Source of the DNA: an uncultured Rhodospirillaceae bacterium
Lineage (GTDB): Bacteria > Pseudomonadota > Alphaproteobacteria > Azospirillales > Azospirillaceae
Direction of reading: 5' to 3'
NCBI GenBank assembly: GCA_937927415.1
Contig: CALBDS010000044.1
Coordinates: forward strand, 124,001 to 188,000
DNA: 64,000 nt
Both the position numbers and the translations under genes were made by a program. Shown here piece after piece: positions 17,001 to 24,119 of the stretch. The notes under the pieces were generated by a model. That model did not search any database and was not told the DNA's origin. It saw only the letters and a list, made by a program, of their open reading frames with translations. Position 1 is the stretch's first letter. Each line of letters starts with the position of its first letter.

Positions 17001-17202
17001 GTTCCACCACGTCCGGCGCGCGCAGCCCGTCGGCGCGGACATGGATGTCCACCATCGGCACGCTGATCTGCGGCTCCTCCTCCCGCGGCAGGGACATCAG
17101 CGCCACCATGCCGGCGGCCAGCGCCAGCAGCAGCAACAACGGTGTGAGCGGCGAGCGGATGAAGGTCCGCGTCAGCAGCCCCGACAGACCATGCGCGTTC
17201 AT
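14008..17202 (-). CDS. RND-family efflux pump, inner-membrane permease
   Basis: A 1064-residue resistance-nodulation-division transporter. It has the usual plan: N-terminal membrane helix, large periplasmic porter domain, helices 2-6, second porter loop, helices 8-12. The proton-relay Asp-Asp pair appears in SIGILVDDAIVVVENID, and GYTINRVSLFAL precedes it. It resembles the hydrophobe/amphiphile branch more than metal pumps: no Met-rich metal path was seen. It overlaps the adaptor gene by 4 bp (ATGA) and is followed by a rhodanese gene, all under a BigR-like regulator, so the cargo may be a toxic sulfur compound or a thiol; this is inference. No outer-membrane channel gene is present here. Confidence 0.9.
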   Translation of the reverse strand: MNAHGLSGLLTRTFIRSPLTPLLLLLALAAGMVALMSLPREEEPQISVPMVDIHVRADGLRAPDVVELVTKPLEEIVKAIDGVEHVYSQTADDGVVVTARFLAGTVSDDAILRVHEKLRANYDRLPLGIPEPLVVGRGINDVAILTLTLSPKPEAAARWTDNGLWGVADQLLAELVKTDDVGLTYMVGGRPDQIRVEPDPERLALLGITLNQLVDKVKNANRSFVVGTVRDGGRSVPVTAGQTLRGVPDIGLLLLTTRDGRPVYLKDVASVVVGARPDEARAWHLTPGAEGAEMPRVPAVTIAIAKRAGANAVVVAERALERLHAIHLPVLDELDVTVTRDYGDTANEKANELLFHLALATVSIVVLVTLAIGWREGVVVFVVIPTTILLTMAASWLMGYTINRVSLFALIFSIGILVDDAIVVVENIDRHWSMKDGRPKLQAAIEAVAEVGNPTIVATLTVIAALLPMMFVSGMMGPYMSPIPANASAAMVFSFFVAMVLTPWLMVKLRPGETPAGGHGHDAGTGGRLGRFYTAIAAPIVASRARAWTFLLLVGGATILSTGLFYTQNVTVKLLPFDNKSELQVVVDLPDGAAVEDTERVLFAAAGRLRDLPELTSIQAYAGTAAPFNFNGLVRHSFLRSRPWQGDLQLNLRPKAERARASHAIALDVRRRLAGLPLPDGTVVKVVEVPPGPPVLATLLAEVYGPDADSRRDTARTVEAAFRQVDFVVDVDTSFHAPAERLRFALNHENLEFFGVEEQAVYDTLQALMGGVTVGYSHQGAGRAPVDIAVRLPTSDLFVSQRILSTPVPARRGAPELGDLVTMTREPASFPLFRRDGRFAEMVQAELAGRFEAPIYGMMAVQDRLKDLAPGLPVALHGQPADESRPSVLWDGEWEITFVTFRDMGAAFAVAILGIYLLVVAQFGSFKLPLVILVPVPLTLIGILAGHWLLGAPFSAPSMIGFIALAGIIVRNSILLVDFIRHLQTTGAPLRDVVLQAGAIRFKPIVLTALAAMIGAAFILTDPIFQGLAISLLFGLFSSTALTVLVIPAIYIVLRGGRSPSSHV

Positions 17203-18272
17203 CGTCCGCTCTCCGGCCCGATCAGAGCATCACCGGCGCGCAACCCGGACAGGATCTCCACCCCGCCGGGGTGATCGCCCATGGGCGGCATCGCCCGGCC
17301 CAGCCGCACCACCACCGTGCGCCCATCGGCCAGCCGCACCGTATCGACACCCAGCTGGCGGGTGACGAAGGCGGCGGGAATCACGATCGCCGGGCGCTGA
17401 CCCGTCGCCACCATGACCCGCACCCGTTCGCCGACGAAGGTGTCGTCCAGCCCGCCCACCGTCGCGTCGGCCACCACCTGCCCATCCATCAGTTCGGGAT
17501 AGACCAGGGTGACGGTGCCGCGGGTCAGGCTTTCCGGGGCGGTTCCGTCGCTTTCTCCCGGCACCGGGGACAGGCCGCGCTCGCCCACCAGCACCGGGTC
17601 GCCGGTGCGGATGAAGCGGGCGTGGCGTTCGGGCAGCCGCAGGCGCAGCACCGAACGGTCGGTGGCGAGTGTGGCCACATTTTCCCCCGCCATCACCACG
17701 GCCCCATCGATGACCGGCACCGCCAGCACCCGCCCCGCCGCCGGGGCCAGCACATCACCCTCGCGGGTCTGCTGCTCCACCACCGCGCGGTCGGCGGCCA
17801 TGGCGGCGCTCTGGGCCTTCAGAACGTCCAGCGCGGTGCGGGCGTCGTCGAGCCGCTGCTGCGAGCCGCTGCCGGTGGCCCGCAACTGCGACGCGCGGTC
17901 AAGGTCGGTCTGGGCCTGGCGCATCTGCGCCTGAAGCGAGGCCAGCCGGGCATCCAGGGCGGCGCGCTGCAACGCCAGCTTGGGGTCGCGCACGGTGGCG
18001 ATCACCTGCCCCTCGGCCACCCGGTCGCCTTCCCGCACCGTCAGCCCGTCGATGGTTCCGGCGATGCGGGTGCGGGCGTTCACCTGCCGCACGCTCTCCA
18101 CGGTGGCGAACACCGCCTTCAGATCCTCCACCGGGCGGCTTTCCACCGTCCAGCGGGCCGCGGCGTCGGCGTTGGCCGGGGCGGCGTTGGCCGGGGCGGC
18201 GTCGACAAGGGCGGCGCTGACAGGCGTCAATGACACGAGCAGCGCCAGGGACAGAATGGAACGGACGGTCAT
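17199..18272 (-). CDS. RND efflux periplasmic adaptor (membrane fusion protein)
   Basis: A 357-residue HlyD/AcrA-type adaptor that links the RND pump to an outer-membrane channel. The chosen ATG at 18272 opens into a signal sequence (MTVRSILSLALLVSL) with an Ala/Asn-rich stretch after it (a small repeated PANA motif near the cleavage site). Lipoyl half-motifs (RIAGTIDGLTVREGDRVAEGQ and VLAPAAGRVLAVPV, shortened here) flank a coiled-coil hairpin rich in Ala, Gln, Arg and Leu. The frame runs further upstream, into the operator and the divergent regulator, which argues against a longer form. It is first in the leftward operon. Confidence 0.88.
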   Translation of the reverse strand: MTVRSILSLALLVSLTPVSAALVDAAPANAAPANADAAARWTVESRPVEDLKAVFATVESVRQVNARTRIAGTIDGLTVREGDRVAEGQVIATVRDPKLALQRAALDARLASLQAQMRQAQTDLDRASQLRATGSGSQQRLDDARTALDVLKAQSAAMAADRAVVEQQTREGDVLAPAAGRVLAVPVIDGAVVMAGENVATLATDRSVLRLRLPERHARFIRTGDPVLVGERGLSPVPGESDGTAPESLTRGTVTLVYPELMDGQVVADATVGGLDDTFVGERVRVMVATGQRPAIVIPAAFVTRQLGVDTVRLADGRTVVVRLGRAMPPMGDHPGGVEILSGLRAGDALIGPESGR

Positions 18273-18309
18273 AGGGGGAACCCGGCGGCGGTTGGGGCCA
18301 TAAAGAGGC

Positions 18310-18346
18310 TTGACCACTAAATAAGACTTATCTAATTTAGTGTCAA
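18310..18346. promoter_or_regulatory. Bidirectional promoter with palindromic ArsR-type operator
   Basis: Palindrome at 18316-18341 with arms ACTAAATAAGA and TCTAATTTAGT (10 of 11 positions symmetric) around CTTA. Rightward: TTGACC at 18310-18315 and TCTAAT at 18331-18336 (short 15-bp spacer), or TAATTT at 17 bp. Leftward: a perfect TTGACA (18346-18341) with TATTTA 17 bp on. The operator fills both spacers, so one bound dimer would block both operons. The position next to a BigR-like regulator makes it the obvious target. Confidence 0.7.
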
Positions 18347-18678
18347 TGAATACAACACTCCCCCCCGATGGGCTGCGGCCCGCCGTCCGGCTTCTGAAGG
18401 CGCTGTCGAACGAAGCGCGCCTGATGATCCTGTGCGAATTGGGAACGGGGGAGTGCTGTGTGGGCGATCTGGTGGCGGCGGTGGGGTTGAGCCAATCGGC
18501 CCTGTCGCAGCATCTGGCCCGGCTGCGCGCCGACGGGCTGGTCCGCACCCGGCGCCAGTCGCAGACGATCTATTACGCGGTCGCCAGCCGGGAGGCCGCC
18601 CACGTCATCGCCGTTCTGGCCGGTCTGTACTGCCCGGCCAAGAGCGGCGGTCCGACCGAAAGGACCGAAGAACCATGA
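18346..18678 (+). CDS. bigR: BigR/SqrR-like sulfide-responsive ArsR-family repressor
   Basis: A 110-residue winged-helix repressor of the ArsR family. Two cysteines, Cys30 in LMILCEL and Cys96 in LYCP, are 66 residues apart, the same spacing as Cys42/Cys108 of BigR and Cys41/Cys107 of SqrR, which form a disulfide or polysulfide bridge when sulfide or persulfide rises and so release DNA. Two extra cysteines (37, 38) are present. The recognition helix region is LSQSALSQHLARLR and the wing RRQSQTIYYAV. ATG at 18346 lies 4 bp after the operator and has no ribosome site; a leaderless message, or the GTG at 18340, are both possible. It overlaps the next gene by ATGA. Confidence 0.85.
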   Translation: MNTTLPPDGLRPAVRLLKALSNEARLMILCELGTGECCVGDLVAAVGLSQSALSQHLARLRADGLVRTRRQSQTIYYAVASREAAHVIAVLAGLYCPAKSGGPTERTEEP

Positions 18679-18878
18679 GCATCGACCGCATCGTCATGGC
18701 GTTCGCCGGCACGGTGATCCTTGCCAGCCTCGCCCTGTCGCAGCTTCACGATCCGGCGTGGCTGTGGCTGACCGCCTTTGTCGGCGCCAACCTGTTCCAG
18801 GCGGCGTTCACCGGCTTCTGCCCGCTGGCGATCGTGCTGAAACGCCTGGGTGCCCGCCCCGGCGTGGCGTTTTCCTGA
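18675..18878 (+). CDS. DUF2892 (YgaP-type) small membrane protein
   Basis: A 67-residue protein made of two membrane helices separated by a short turn, ending FTGFCPLAIVLKRLGAR. This is the DUF2892 fold found as the membrane part of the rhodanese YgaP and in BigR-regulated operons. The Cys in GFCPL is conserved in the family. The role is probably in sulfide or thiocyanate/persulfide export, but this is not settled. Its start overlaps the regulator stop (ATGA), so translation is coupled. Here the rhodanese domain is a separate gene in the divergent operon. Confidence 0.85.
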   Translation: MSIDRIVMAFAGTVILASLALSQLHDPAWLWLTAFVGANLFQAAFTGFCPLAIVLKRLGARPGVAFS

Positions 18879-18905
18879 GCCTCTTACGATAGGATAGACC
18901 ACATC

Positions 18906-19259
18906 ATGCATAAGAACTGGCCGCAAATGGCGACGGAACTGTCGGGTGCCCTGCGTGAGGTGCGCACCGGCGCGCCCGACGTGATGAAGGCCTTTTCCGG
19001 CATCGCCCAGGCGGCGCTGAAGGCCAACGCCCTCGACACCAAGACCAAGGAACTGATCGCGCTGGCCATTGCGGTGGCGATCCGTTGCGACGGCTGCGTC
19101 GCCTTCCACGCCGAAGCGGCGGTGAAGCAGGGTGCGACCCGCGACGAGGTGATGGAAACCATGGGCATGGCGATCTACATGGGCGCCGGCCCCTCGGTCA
19201 TGTACGCCGCCCAGGCGGTGGAAGCCTATGACCAGTTCAAGGAAAAGGCGGCGGGCTGA
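18906..19259 (+). CDS. AhpD-like / carboxymuconolactone decarboxylase family protein
   Basis: A 117-residue all-helical protein of the CMD/AhpD family. The redox motif is CDGCVAFH (C-x2-C-x3-H), which in AhpD-type proteins supports disulfide exchange and peroxide or alkylhydroperoxide turnover. The N-terminal AFSGIAQAALKAN and the C-terminal MGMAIYMGAGPSVMYA segments are typical of the subgroup. AGGATAGACC gives a ribosome site. It is third in the BigR-like operon, so it may reduce or trap sulfane-sulfur oxidants; the substrate is unknown. Confidence 0.85.
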   Translation: MHKNWPQMATELSGALREVRTGAPDVMKAFSGIAQAALKANALDTKTKELIALAIAVAIRCDGCVAFHAEAAVKQGATRDEVMETMGMAIYMGAGPSVMYAAQAVEAYDQFKEKAAG

Positions 19260-19367
19260 GGCCGCATCAGGCTGCGGGGCGTAACCCAGCCCTGCAAACA
19301 GCGCGGGCGGCGGGTGGGGGGTGGGCCGGTACACTCCGCCGCCCAACCGTTCAGCCGCCGTCCAACC

Positions 19368-20408
19368 ATGCCTATTCCGTCTCCGGCCCTCCGCAGCACC
19401 GCCACCGTCGCCCTGACGCTGGCCATCGCGTTGACGGGGGGCAGCCTCTTTACCCTGCTGGGGATTCCGGCCTCGTGGCTGATGGGGGGCATGGTGGCGG
19501 TGGCCGTCGGCGGGGTGGCCGGGACGCCGGTGCTGATGCCGCCCAAGGTGGCCGCCGGAGCCTTCGTTCTGCTGGGGGTGTCCATGGGATCGGGCATCAC
19601 CCCGGACATTCTCCACCAACTGGCCCGCTGGCCGCTCAGCATGGTGTTGCTGTCGGTGGCGGTGCTGGTGTCCATGGTTGCCAGTGCCGCATGGCTGGAG
19701 CGGGTCCACCGCTGGGACCGCGCCACCGCCGTCTATGCCGCCGTACCGGGGGCGCTGGGCATGGTTCTGGCCTTTGCCGCCAACAGCAACGCCAACCTGC
19801 GGCGGGTGGCGCTGGCCCAGAGCCTGCGGCTGTTCACCCTGGTCATCGCCATGCCGTGGATTCTGACGTGGCTGATGGGGGCGTCCGGTCCTGTCAACGG
19901 TGCTGCGGCCGTGGGGGCCGGGCTGCGCGACACGGTGCTGATGCTGACCGCCGCATCCCTGGGGGGCTGGGTTCTCACCAGGCTGCGGGTGGGGGGAGGC
20001 TGGCTGATGGGCGCCATGCTGACCAGCGCCATTCTGCACGGCACCGGCACCGTCCATCACAACATGCCGCCGTGGCTGCTGGTGGCGGGGTTCACCGCCA
20101 CCGGGGCCGTCATCGGCAGCCGGTTCCGCGGCGTCAGCATCGGCGCGTTGCGCGCCGACCTGCGCCCGTCGCTGGAAAGTGTGGGGCTGGCGATGGTGCT
20201 GTCGGCGGGTTTCTCGGCGCTGGGGGCGCATTTCCTGTCCCTGGCCTTCGGGCAGTTCTGGCTGGCCTACGCCCCCGGCGGGGTGGAAGCCATGGCGGTC
20301 ATGGCCTTTTCCCTGGGGTTGGACGCTGCCTTCGTCGGCACCCATCACATCGTCCGCATCATCGGGCTGACCGCCCTGCTGCCGGTGTGGGCCAGACGGG
20401 CGGCGTGA
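19368..20408 (+). CDS. AbrB-family integral membrane protein (putative transporter)
   Basis: A roughly 346-residue polytopic membrane protein of the AbrB family (sometimes misnamed ammonia monooxygenase). It shows two similar halves, each beginning with a Gly/Pro-rich helix pair (GIPASWLMGGM; VGGGWLMGAML), and an AYAPGGVEAMAVMAF motif near the end that is a hallmark of the family. Around ten helices are predicted by eye. The role and substrate are unknown. ATG at 19368 gives a natural membrane-protein start; the frame opens to 19314, but those residues are polar and repetitive. No strong ribosome site is visible at either place. Confidence 0.8.
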   Translation: MPIPSPALRSTATVALTLAIALTGGSLFTLLGIPASWLMGGMVAVAVGGVAGTPVLMPPKVAAGAFVLLGVSMGSGITPDILHQLARWPLSMVLLSVAVLVSMVASAAWLERVHRWDRATAVYAAVPGALGMVLAFAANSNANLRRVALAQSLRLFTLVIAMPWILTWLMGASGPVNGAAAVGAGLRDTVLMLTAASLGGWVLTRLRVGGGWLMGAMLTSAILHGTGTVHHNMPPWLLVAGFTATGAVIGSRFRGVSIGALRADLRPSLESVGLAMVLSAGFSALGAHFLSLAFGQFWLAYAPGGVEAMAVMAFSLGLDAAFVGTHHIVRIIGLTALLPVWARRAA

Positions 20409-20499
20409 ACCGCTGCTGACACAATCTGACAGCGCGCAGGCGTACGGTCGGGGACACCGGACAACGGGGTCCGGTTGCCGGACCAAGGAGCCACCCGCC

Positions 20500-20988
20500 A
20501 TGACCACCCAAATTCCCACCCTCTTTCCCGTCCCGCCTGCCGCCGTGCGGAACTGGGTCGCCGTCGCCTCCGCCGAGCATATGCGGATCGGGCGGGCCGG
20601 CGGCTTCATGCAGGTCTGCCACGGCAAGGAAGCGCCGCTGCGCCGGATCCGCCCCGGCGACCGGGTGGTCTATTATTCCCCCACCGAAACCTTCCGGGGA
20701 AAGGACCGGCTGCAATCCTTCACCGCCCTGGGGGTGGTGAGGCCCGGCACCCCCTACCCCTTCGACATGGGCGGCGGGTTCGTGCCGTACCGCCGCGATG
20801 TGACGTGGGCGGCGGCGGAGTCCGCCCCGATCCTGCCCCTGCTGGACGCGCTGGAGTTCACCGCGGGCAACCGCAACTGGGGTTACCCGTTCCGCTTCGG
20901 CCTGTTCGAGATCGGTGCCGGCGATCTGGATCGCATCGCCCAAGCCATGAGAGCCAGCCCCATGAGAGCCGAAGCGATGGGCGCCTGA
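20500..20988 (+). CDS. EVE domain protein
   Basis: A 162-residue EVE-domain protein (PUA-like fold). EVE proteins bind modified DNA or RNA bases and often occur in restriction or RNA-modification contexts, but no such genes lie here. Visible motifs: NWVAVASAEHM at the start, GDRVVYYSPTE, and the conserved aromatic NRNWGYPFRFGLFEI near the end. A strong ribosome site (AAGGAG) precedes the ATG. The last residues come from a small tandem duplication of CATGAGAGCC (about 20946-20971), giving an extra MRA-type tail beyond the domain. It ends 3 bp before the stop of the convergent glgE gene. Confidence 0.82.
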   Translation: MTTQIPTLFPVPPAAVRNWVAVASAEHMRIGRAGGFMQVCHGKEAPLRRIRPGDRVVYYSPTETFRGKDRLQSFTALGVVRPGTPYPFDMGGGFVPYRRDVTWAAAESAPILPLLDALEFTAGNRNWGYPFRFGLFEIGAGDLDRIAQAMRASPMRAEAMGA

Positions 20989-20991
20989 GCC

Positions 20992-23025
20992 TCATCCCAT
21001 ACGGGCGATCCGCCACAGCCCGGCGGGGTTGCTGTAGGGGTCGAGGCGCACATGCTGCACCTTGCCCGTCCACACGAAACGGTATCCCGACCACAGATCC
21101 TCCACCGCGACCGAGGCGTCGTCGGGCAGCCCCAATTCCCACAGCGGCACCTCGAACCCGCATTCCTGGGCGTTGTAGGGGTCCAGGTTGACCACCGCCA
21201 CCACCACGTTGCCGCGGTCGGGCGTCAGCTTGGCATAGGCCAGCATGGTGTCGTTCCAGGCGTTGAGGAACAGCAGGTTGGTGAAGTGCTGCAGGGCCGG
21301 GTTGTCGTGGCGGATGGCGTTCAGCCGGGCGATGTAGCCGCGGATGTTGCCGGGCCGGTCCCAATCCCAATGGCGGATCTGGTATTTTTCCGAGTGGTTG
21401 TATTCCTCCTTCCCCGGATGGGGGTCCGCCTCGCACAGCAGATAGGGGGTGTAGAGGCCGTAGCTGGGCGACAGCGTGCCCGCCAGCACCGCCCGCGCCA
21501 TGTGCGCCCCCCGCCCGCCGTGGCTGAGCGCCGGGGGCAGGATGTCGGGGGTGGTGGGGAAGAAGTTGGGGAGCATATAGTCCTTGGACGGCCCGTGGGT
21601 CAGTTCCCACAGATACTCCATCAGTTCGCCCTTGCCGTTGCGCCAGGTGAAATAGCTGTAGGACTGGCTGAACCCCAGCTTCGCCAGCCGCCGCATCAGC
21701 TTGGGCCGGGTGAAGGCTTCGGCCAGGAAGATGGCGTCGGGGTGCCGTTTGCGCACCTCGGCGATCAGCCATTCCCAGAATGGGAACGGCTTGGTGTGGG
21801 GATTGTCCACGCGGAAGATCCGCACCCCTTCCGCGCACCAGAACAGCACCACGTCGCGCAGGGCGAACCACAGGTCCGGGTAGGATTCGCGGTAGAAGCT
21901 GACGTTCACAATGTCCTGATACTTCTTCGGCGGGTTTTCAGCGTAGCGGATGGAGCCGTCGGGGCGCCAGTAGAACCACTGCGGATGCTCGCGGATCCAC
22001 GGGTGATCGGGGGAACATTGCACGGCAAAATCCAGGGCGATTTCGATGCCGTGCCCCTTCGCCTCCGCCACCAGGGCGCGGAAATCGTCGAGCGTGCCGA
22101 TCATGGGATCGATGGCGTCGTGCCCCCCCTCCTCCGCGCCGATGGCATAGGGTACGCCGGGGTCGCCGGGGCCGGCGTTCAGGGTGTTGTTGGCGCCTTT
22201 GCGGTTGCTGCGCCCGATGGGGTGGATGGGCGGGAAATAAAGCACGTCGAACCCCATGTCCCGCACCATCGGCAACAGCCCTATCACGTCGCGCAGGGTG
22301 CCGGGCCGCCCCGGATCGGAAGAGGCCGAGCGGGGAAAGATCTCGAACCAGGAGGAAAAGCGCGCCGCCCGCCGGTCCACGAACACCTGCAGGTCACGGG
22401 GATAGCGGGAAAGATAGGCCCGCTCCCCATTGGCCTTCATCGCCGCCCGCGGCTCGTCGGACAGGGCATAGGCGATCACCTCGGCCCCGTCCAGGGCATG
22501 GAAACGCGCCACCACGGCCTCCAGCGTCCGCCGGGCGTCACCTTGATTCTGCCGGGCGGCCTGTTCGATGAAGCGGCGGCCCTCGACCACCTCCAGCCCC
22601 ACGTCCAGACCGGCGTCCACCTTCTTCTTGAAATCGGCCCGCCAGCTTTCCCACACGTCGCGCCAGGCGGCGACGGTGTATGTTACCATGGTGTTGCGGG
22701 TCAGCGGCACATGCCCCACCCAGCGGTCATTGTCCACCAGGGTCATGGGAACCTCGCTCCACGCCTCCTCGTCGGCGGCGCGGAAGAGGACCGCGGCCCC
22801 CAGGACGAAGGTGCCGTCGGTGTAGACGTCGGCCCACACGTCCATCACGTCGCCCACCACCCGCTTGACCGGGAAGCGGCCACCATCCACTTCGGGATAG
22901 ACCTCTTCGATGGTGATGCGGTTGGCGGCGATGGTGTCCATCCAGGCTTCCGATGAGTCACCCGCCGGCGTGCCAGACGGAGAAACCGGGTGGTGCAGCC
23001 GTGGACCGGCGGCGGTGATGGTCAT
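20992..23025 (-). CDS. glgE: Alpha-1,4-glucan:maltose-1-phosphate maltosyltransferase
   Basis: GH13 family enzyme that moves maltosyl units from maltose 1-phosphate to the end of alpha-1,4-glucan, building glycogen-like polymer in the cytoplasm. The ATG at 23025 (with GGGGAC upstream) gives 677 residues, the normal length. The catalytic nucleophile is Asp407 in FRVDNPHTKP and the acid/base Glu436 in FLAEAFTRPK; YFPPIHPIGRSNRKG and the NPPKKYQDI loop are characteristic of GlgE. The frame opens 180 bp further upstream but that part is low-complexity Arg/Ala/Pro. Maltokinase, TreS or GlgM, needed to make the donor, are not in the window. PPK2 is divergent from it. Confidence 0.93.
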   Translation of the reverse strand: MTITAAGPRLHHPVSPSGTPAGDSSEAWMDTIAANRITIEEVYPEVDGGRFPVKRVVGDVMDVWADVYTDGTFVLGAAVLFRAADEEAWSEVPMTLVDNDRWVGHVPLTRNTMVTYTVAAWRDVWESWRADFKKKVDAGLDVGLEVVEGRRFIEQAARQNQGDARRTLEAVVARFHALDGAEVIAYALSDEPRAAMKANGERAYLSRYPRDLQVFVDRRAARFSSWFEIFPRSASSDPGRPGTLRDVIGLLPMVRDMGFDVLYFPPIHPIGRSNRKGANNTLNAGPGDPGVPYAIGAEEGGHDAIDPMIGTLDDFRALVAEAKGHGIEIALDFAVQCSPDHPWIREHPQWFYWRPDGSIRYAENPPKKYQDIVNVSFYRESYPDLWFALRDVVLFWCAEGVRIFRVDNPHTKPFPFWEWLIAEVRKRHPDAIFLAEAFTRPKLMRRLAKLGFSQSYSYFTWRNGKGELMEYLWELTHGPSKDYMLPNFFPTTPDILPPALSHGGRGAHMARAVLAGTLSPSYGLYTPYLLCEADPHPGKEEYNHSEKYQIRHWDWDRPGNIRGYIARLNAIRHDNPALQHFTNLLFLNAWNDTMLAYAKLTPDRGNVVVAVVNLDPYNAQECGFEVPLWELGLPDDASVAVEDLWSGYRFVWTGKVQHVRLDPYSNPAGLWRIARMG

Positions 23026-23237
23026 GCGTCGTCCCCTGTTGGTTCCCAGACAGCAGAGGGCGGCACGGCCCGCGGCAAATCTTCCCCTTGACGTCAACCG
23101 CCGCGGTGGGCGCCAATCAGCCGGGGGAAAGGCCGCCTGTGCGGGTGCCGCATCCCTCGCCGGGGAAACCCGCCGGGGATGGGAAAGTTCCCTGCCAGCG
23201 GCCAAGGATCAGGGTCAGAGGAAGGAGCGGAACATCA

Positions 23238-24089
23238 ATGCCCGCCGATAAGAACGGCCACACCAAGGACGGCAAAATCCGTCTGGACAAGATCGACATG
23301 GTTTCCGGGCGGCTGAAGAACCGCGAGGAATACGACAAGCGCCTCGCCAAGCTGCAAAAGGAACTGCTGCACATCCAGCAGGCCTATTGGCATTCCAAAC
23401 GCCGTGCCATTCTGGTGTTCGAAGGCTGGGACGCCGCCGGCAAGGGCGGGAGCATCCGCCGCCTGACCGAACCGCTGGACCCCCGCGGTTTCCATGTGTG
23501 GCCGATCTCCGCCCCGACCAAGGACGAGCAGGGCAAGCATTACCTGTACCGCTTCTGGACCAAGCTGCCGGCCCCCGGCACCTTCGCCATCTTTGACCGC
23601 TCGTGGTACGGGCGGGTGATGGTCGAGCGGGTGGAGGGATTCGCCAGCAAGGAACAGTGGAAGCGCGCCTACGGCGAAATCCGCGAATTCGAAAAGATGC
23701 TGACCGACGACGGGGCGCGGATCATCAAGCTGTTCATGCACATCACCCCCGACGAACAGCTCAACCGCTTCCGCGAACGGCTGACCAACCCCTACAAGCG
23801 TTGGAAGCTGACGGAAGAGGATCTGCGCAACCGGGCGCGCTGGGACGATTACACCAAGGCCATCGAACAGATGTTCGATGAAACCTCCACCCCCAACGCC
23901 CGCTGGCATGCGGTGGCGGGCAATTCCAAATGGACCGCCCGCATCCGCGTTCTGGAAATCATCACCGCCGCATTGCGCGAGGGGGTGGACATCAGCCCGC
24001 CCCCCATCGACCCGGAGATGGCCGAAGCCGCGGCGGAGGTGCTGGGCGTCCACGTCAGCAGCCTGCTGCGCGCCGCCCCGGCGGAATGA
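23238..24089 (+). CDS. ppk2: Polyphosphate kinase 2 family protein
   Basis: A 283-residue PPK2 that transfers phosphate between polyphosphate and nucleoside di- or monophosphates. Walker A is GWDAAGKGG (63-71), Walker B FDRSWYGR with Asp120, and the lid region carries many Arg (RFRERL, NPYKRWKL). The single-domain length and the PISAPTKDE block after the Walker A helix are usual for the family. Class (ADP, GDP or AMP acceptor) cannot be fixed by eye. AGGAAGGAG precedes the ATG at 23238; the frame is open further upstream but without a good start. Divergent from glgE with about 210 bp between them. Confidence 0.92.
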   Translation: MPADKNGHTKDGKIRLDKIDMVSGRLKNREEYDKRLAKLQKELLHIQQAYWHSKRRAILVFEGWDAAGKGGSIRRLTEPLDPRGFHVWPISAPTKDEQGKHYLYRFWTKLPAPGTFAIFDRSWYGRVMVERVEGFASKEQWKRAYGEIREFEKMLTDDGARIIKLFMHITPDEQLNRFRERLTNPYKRWKLTEEDLRNRARWDDYTKAIEQMFDETSTPNARWHAVAGNSKWTARIRVLEIITAALREGVDISPPPIDPEMAEAAAEVLGVHVSSLLRAAPAE

Positions 24090-24119
24090 GGCCGGGGGGA
24101 CGGCCCCCGGCACGCCCCC

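Noticed and set aside
14215..17274. A 1019-codon plus-strand open frame
   Set aside because: Antisense to the RND permease with His/Gln/Gly-rich shadow composition.
20946..20980. Tandem CATGAGAGCC copies as a mobile-element scar
   Set aside because: Two short copies only, at the very end of the EVE gene; replication slippage explains it.
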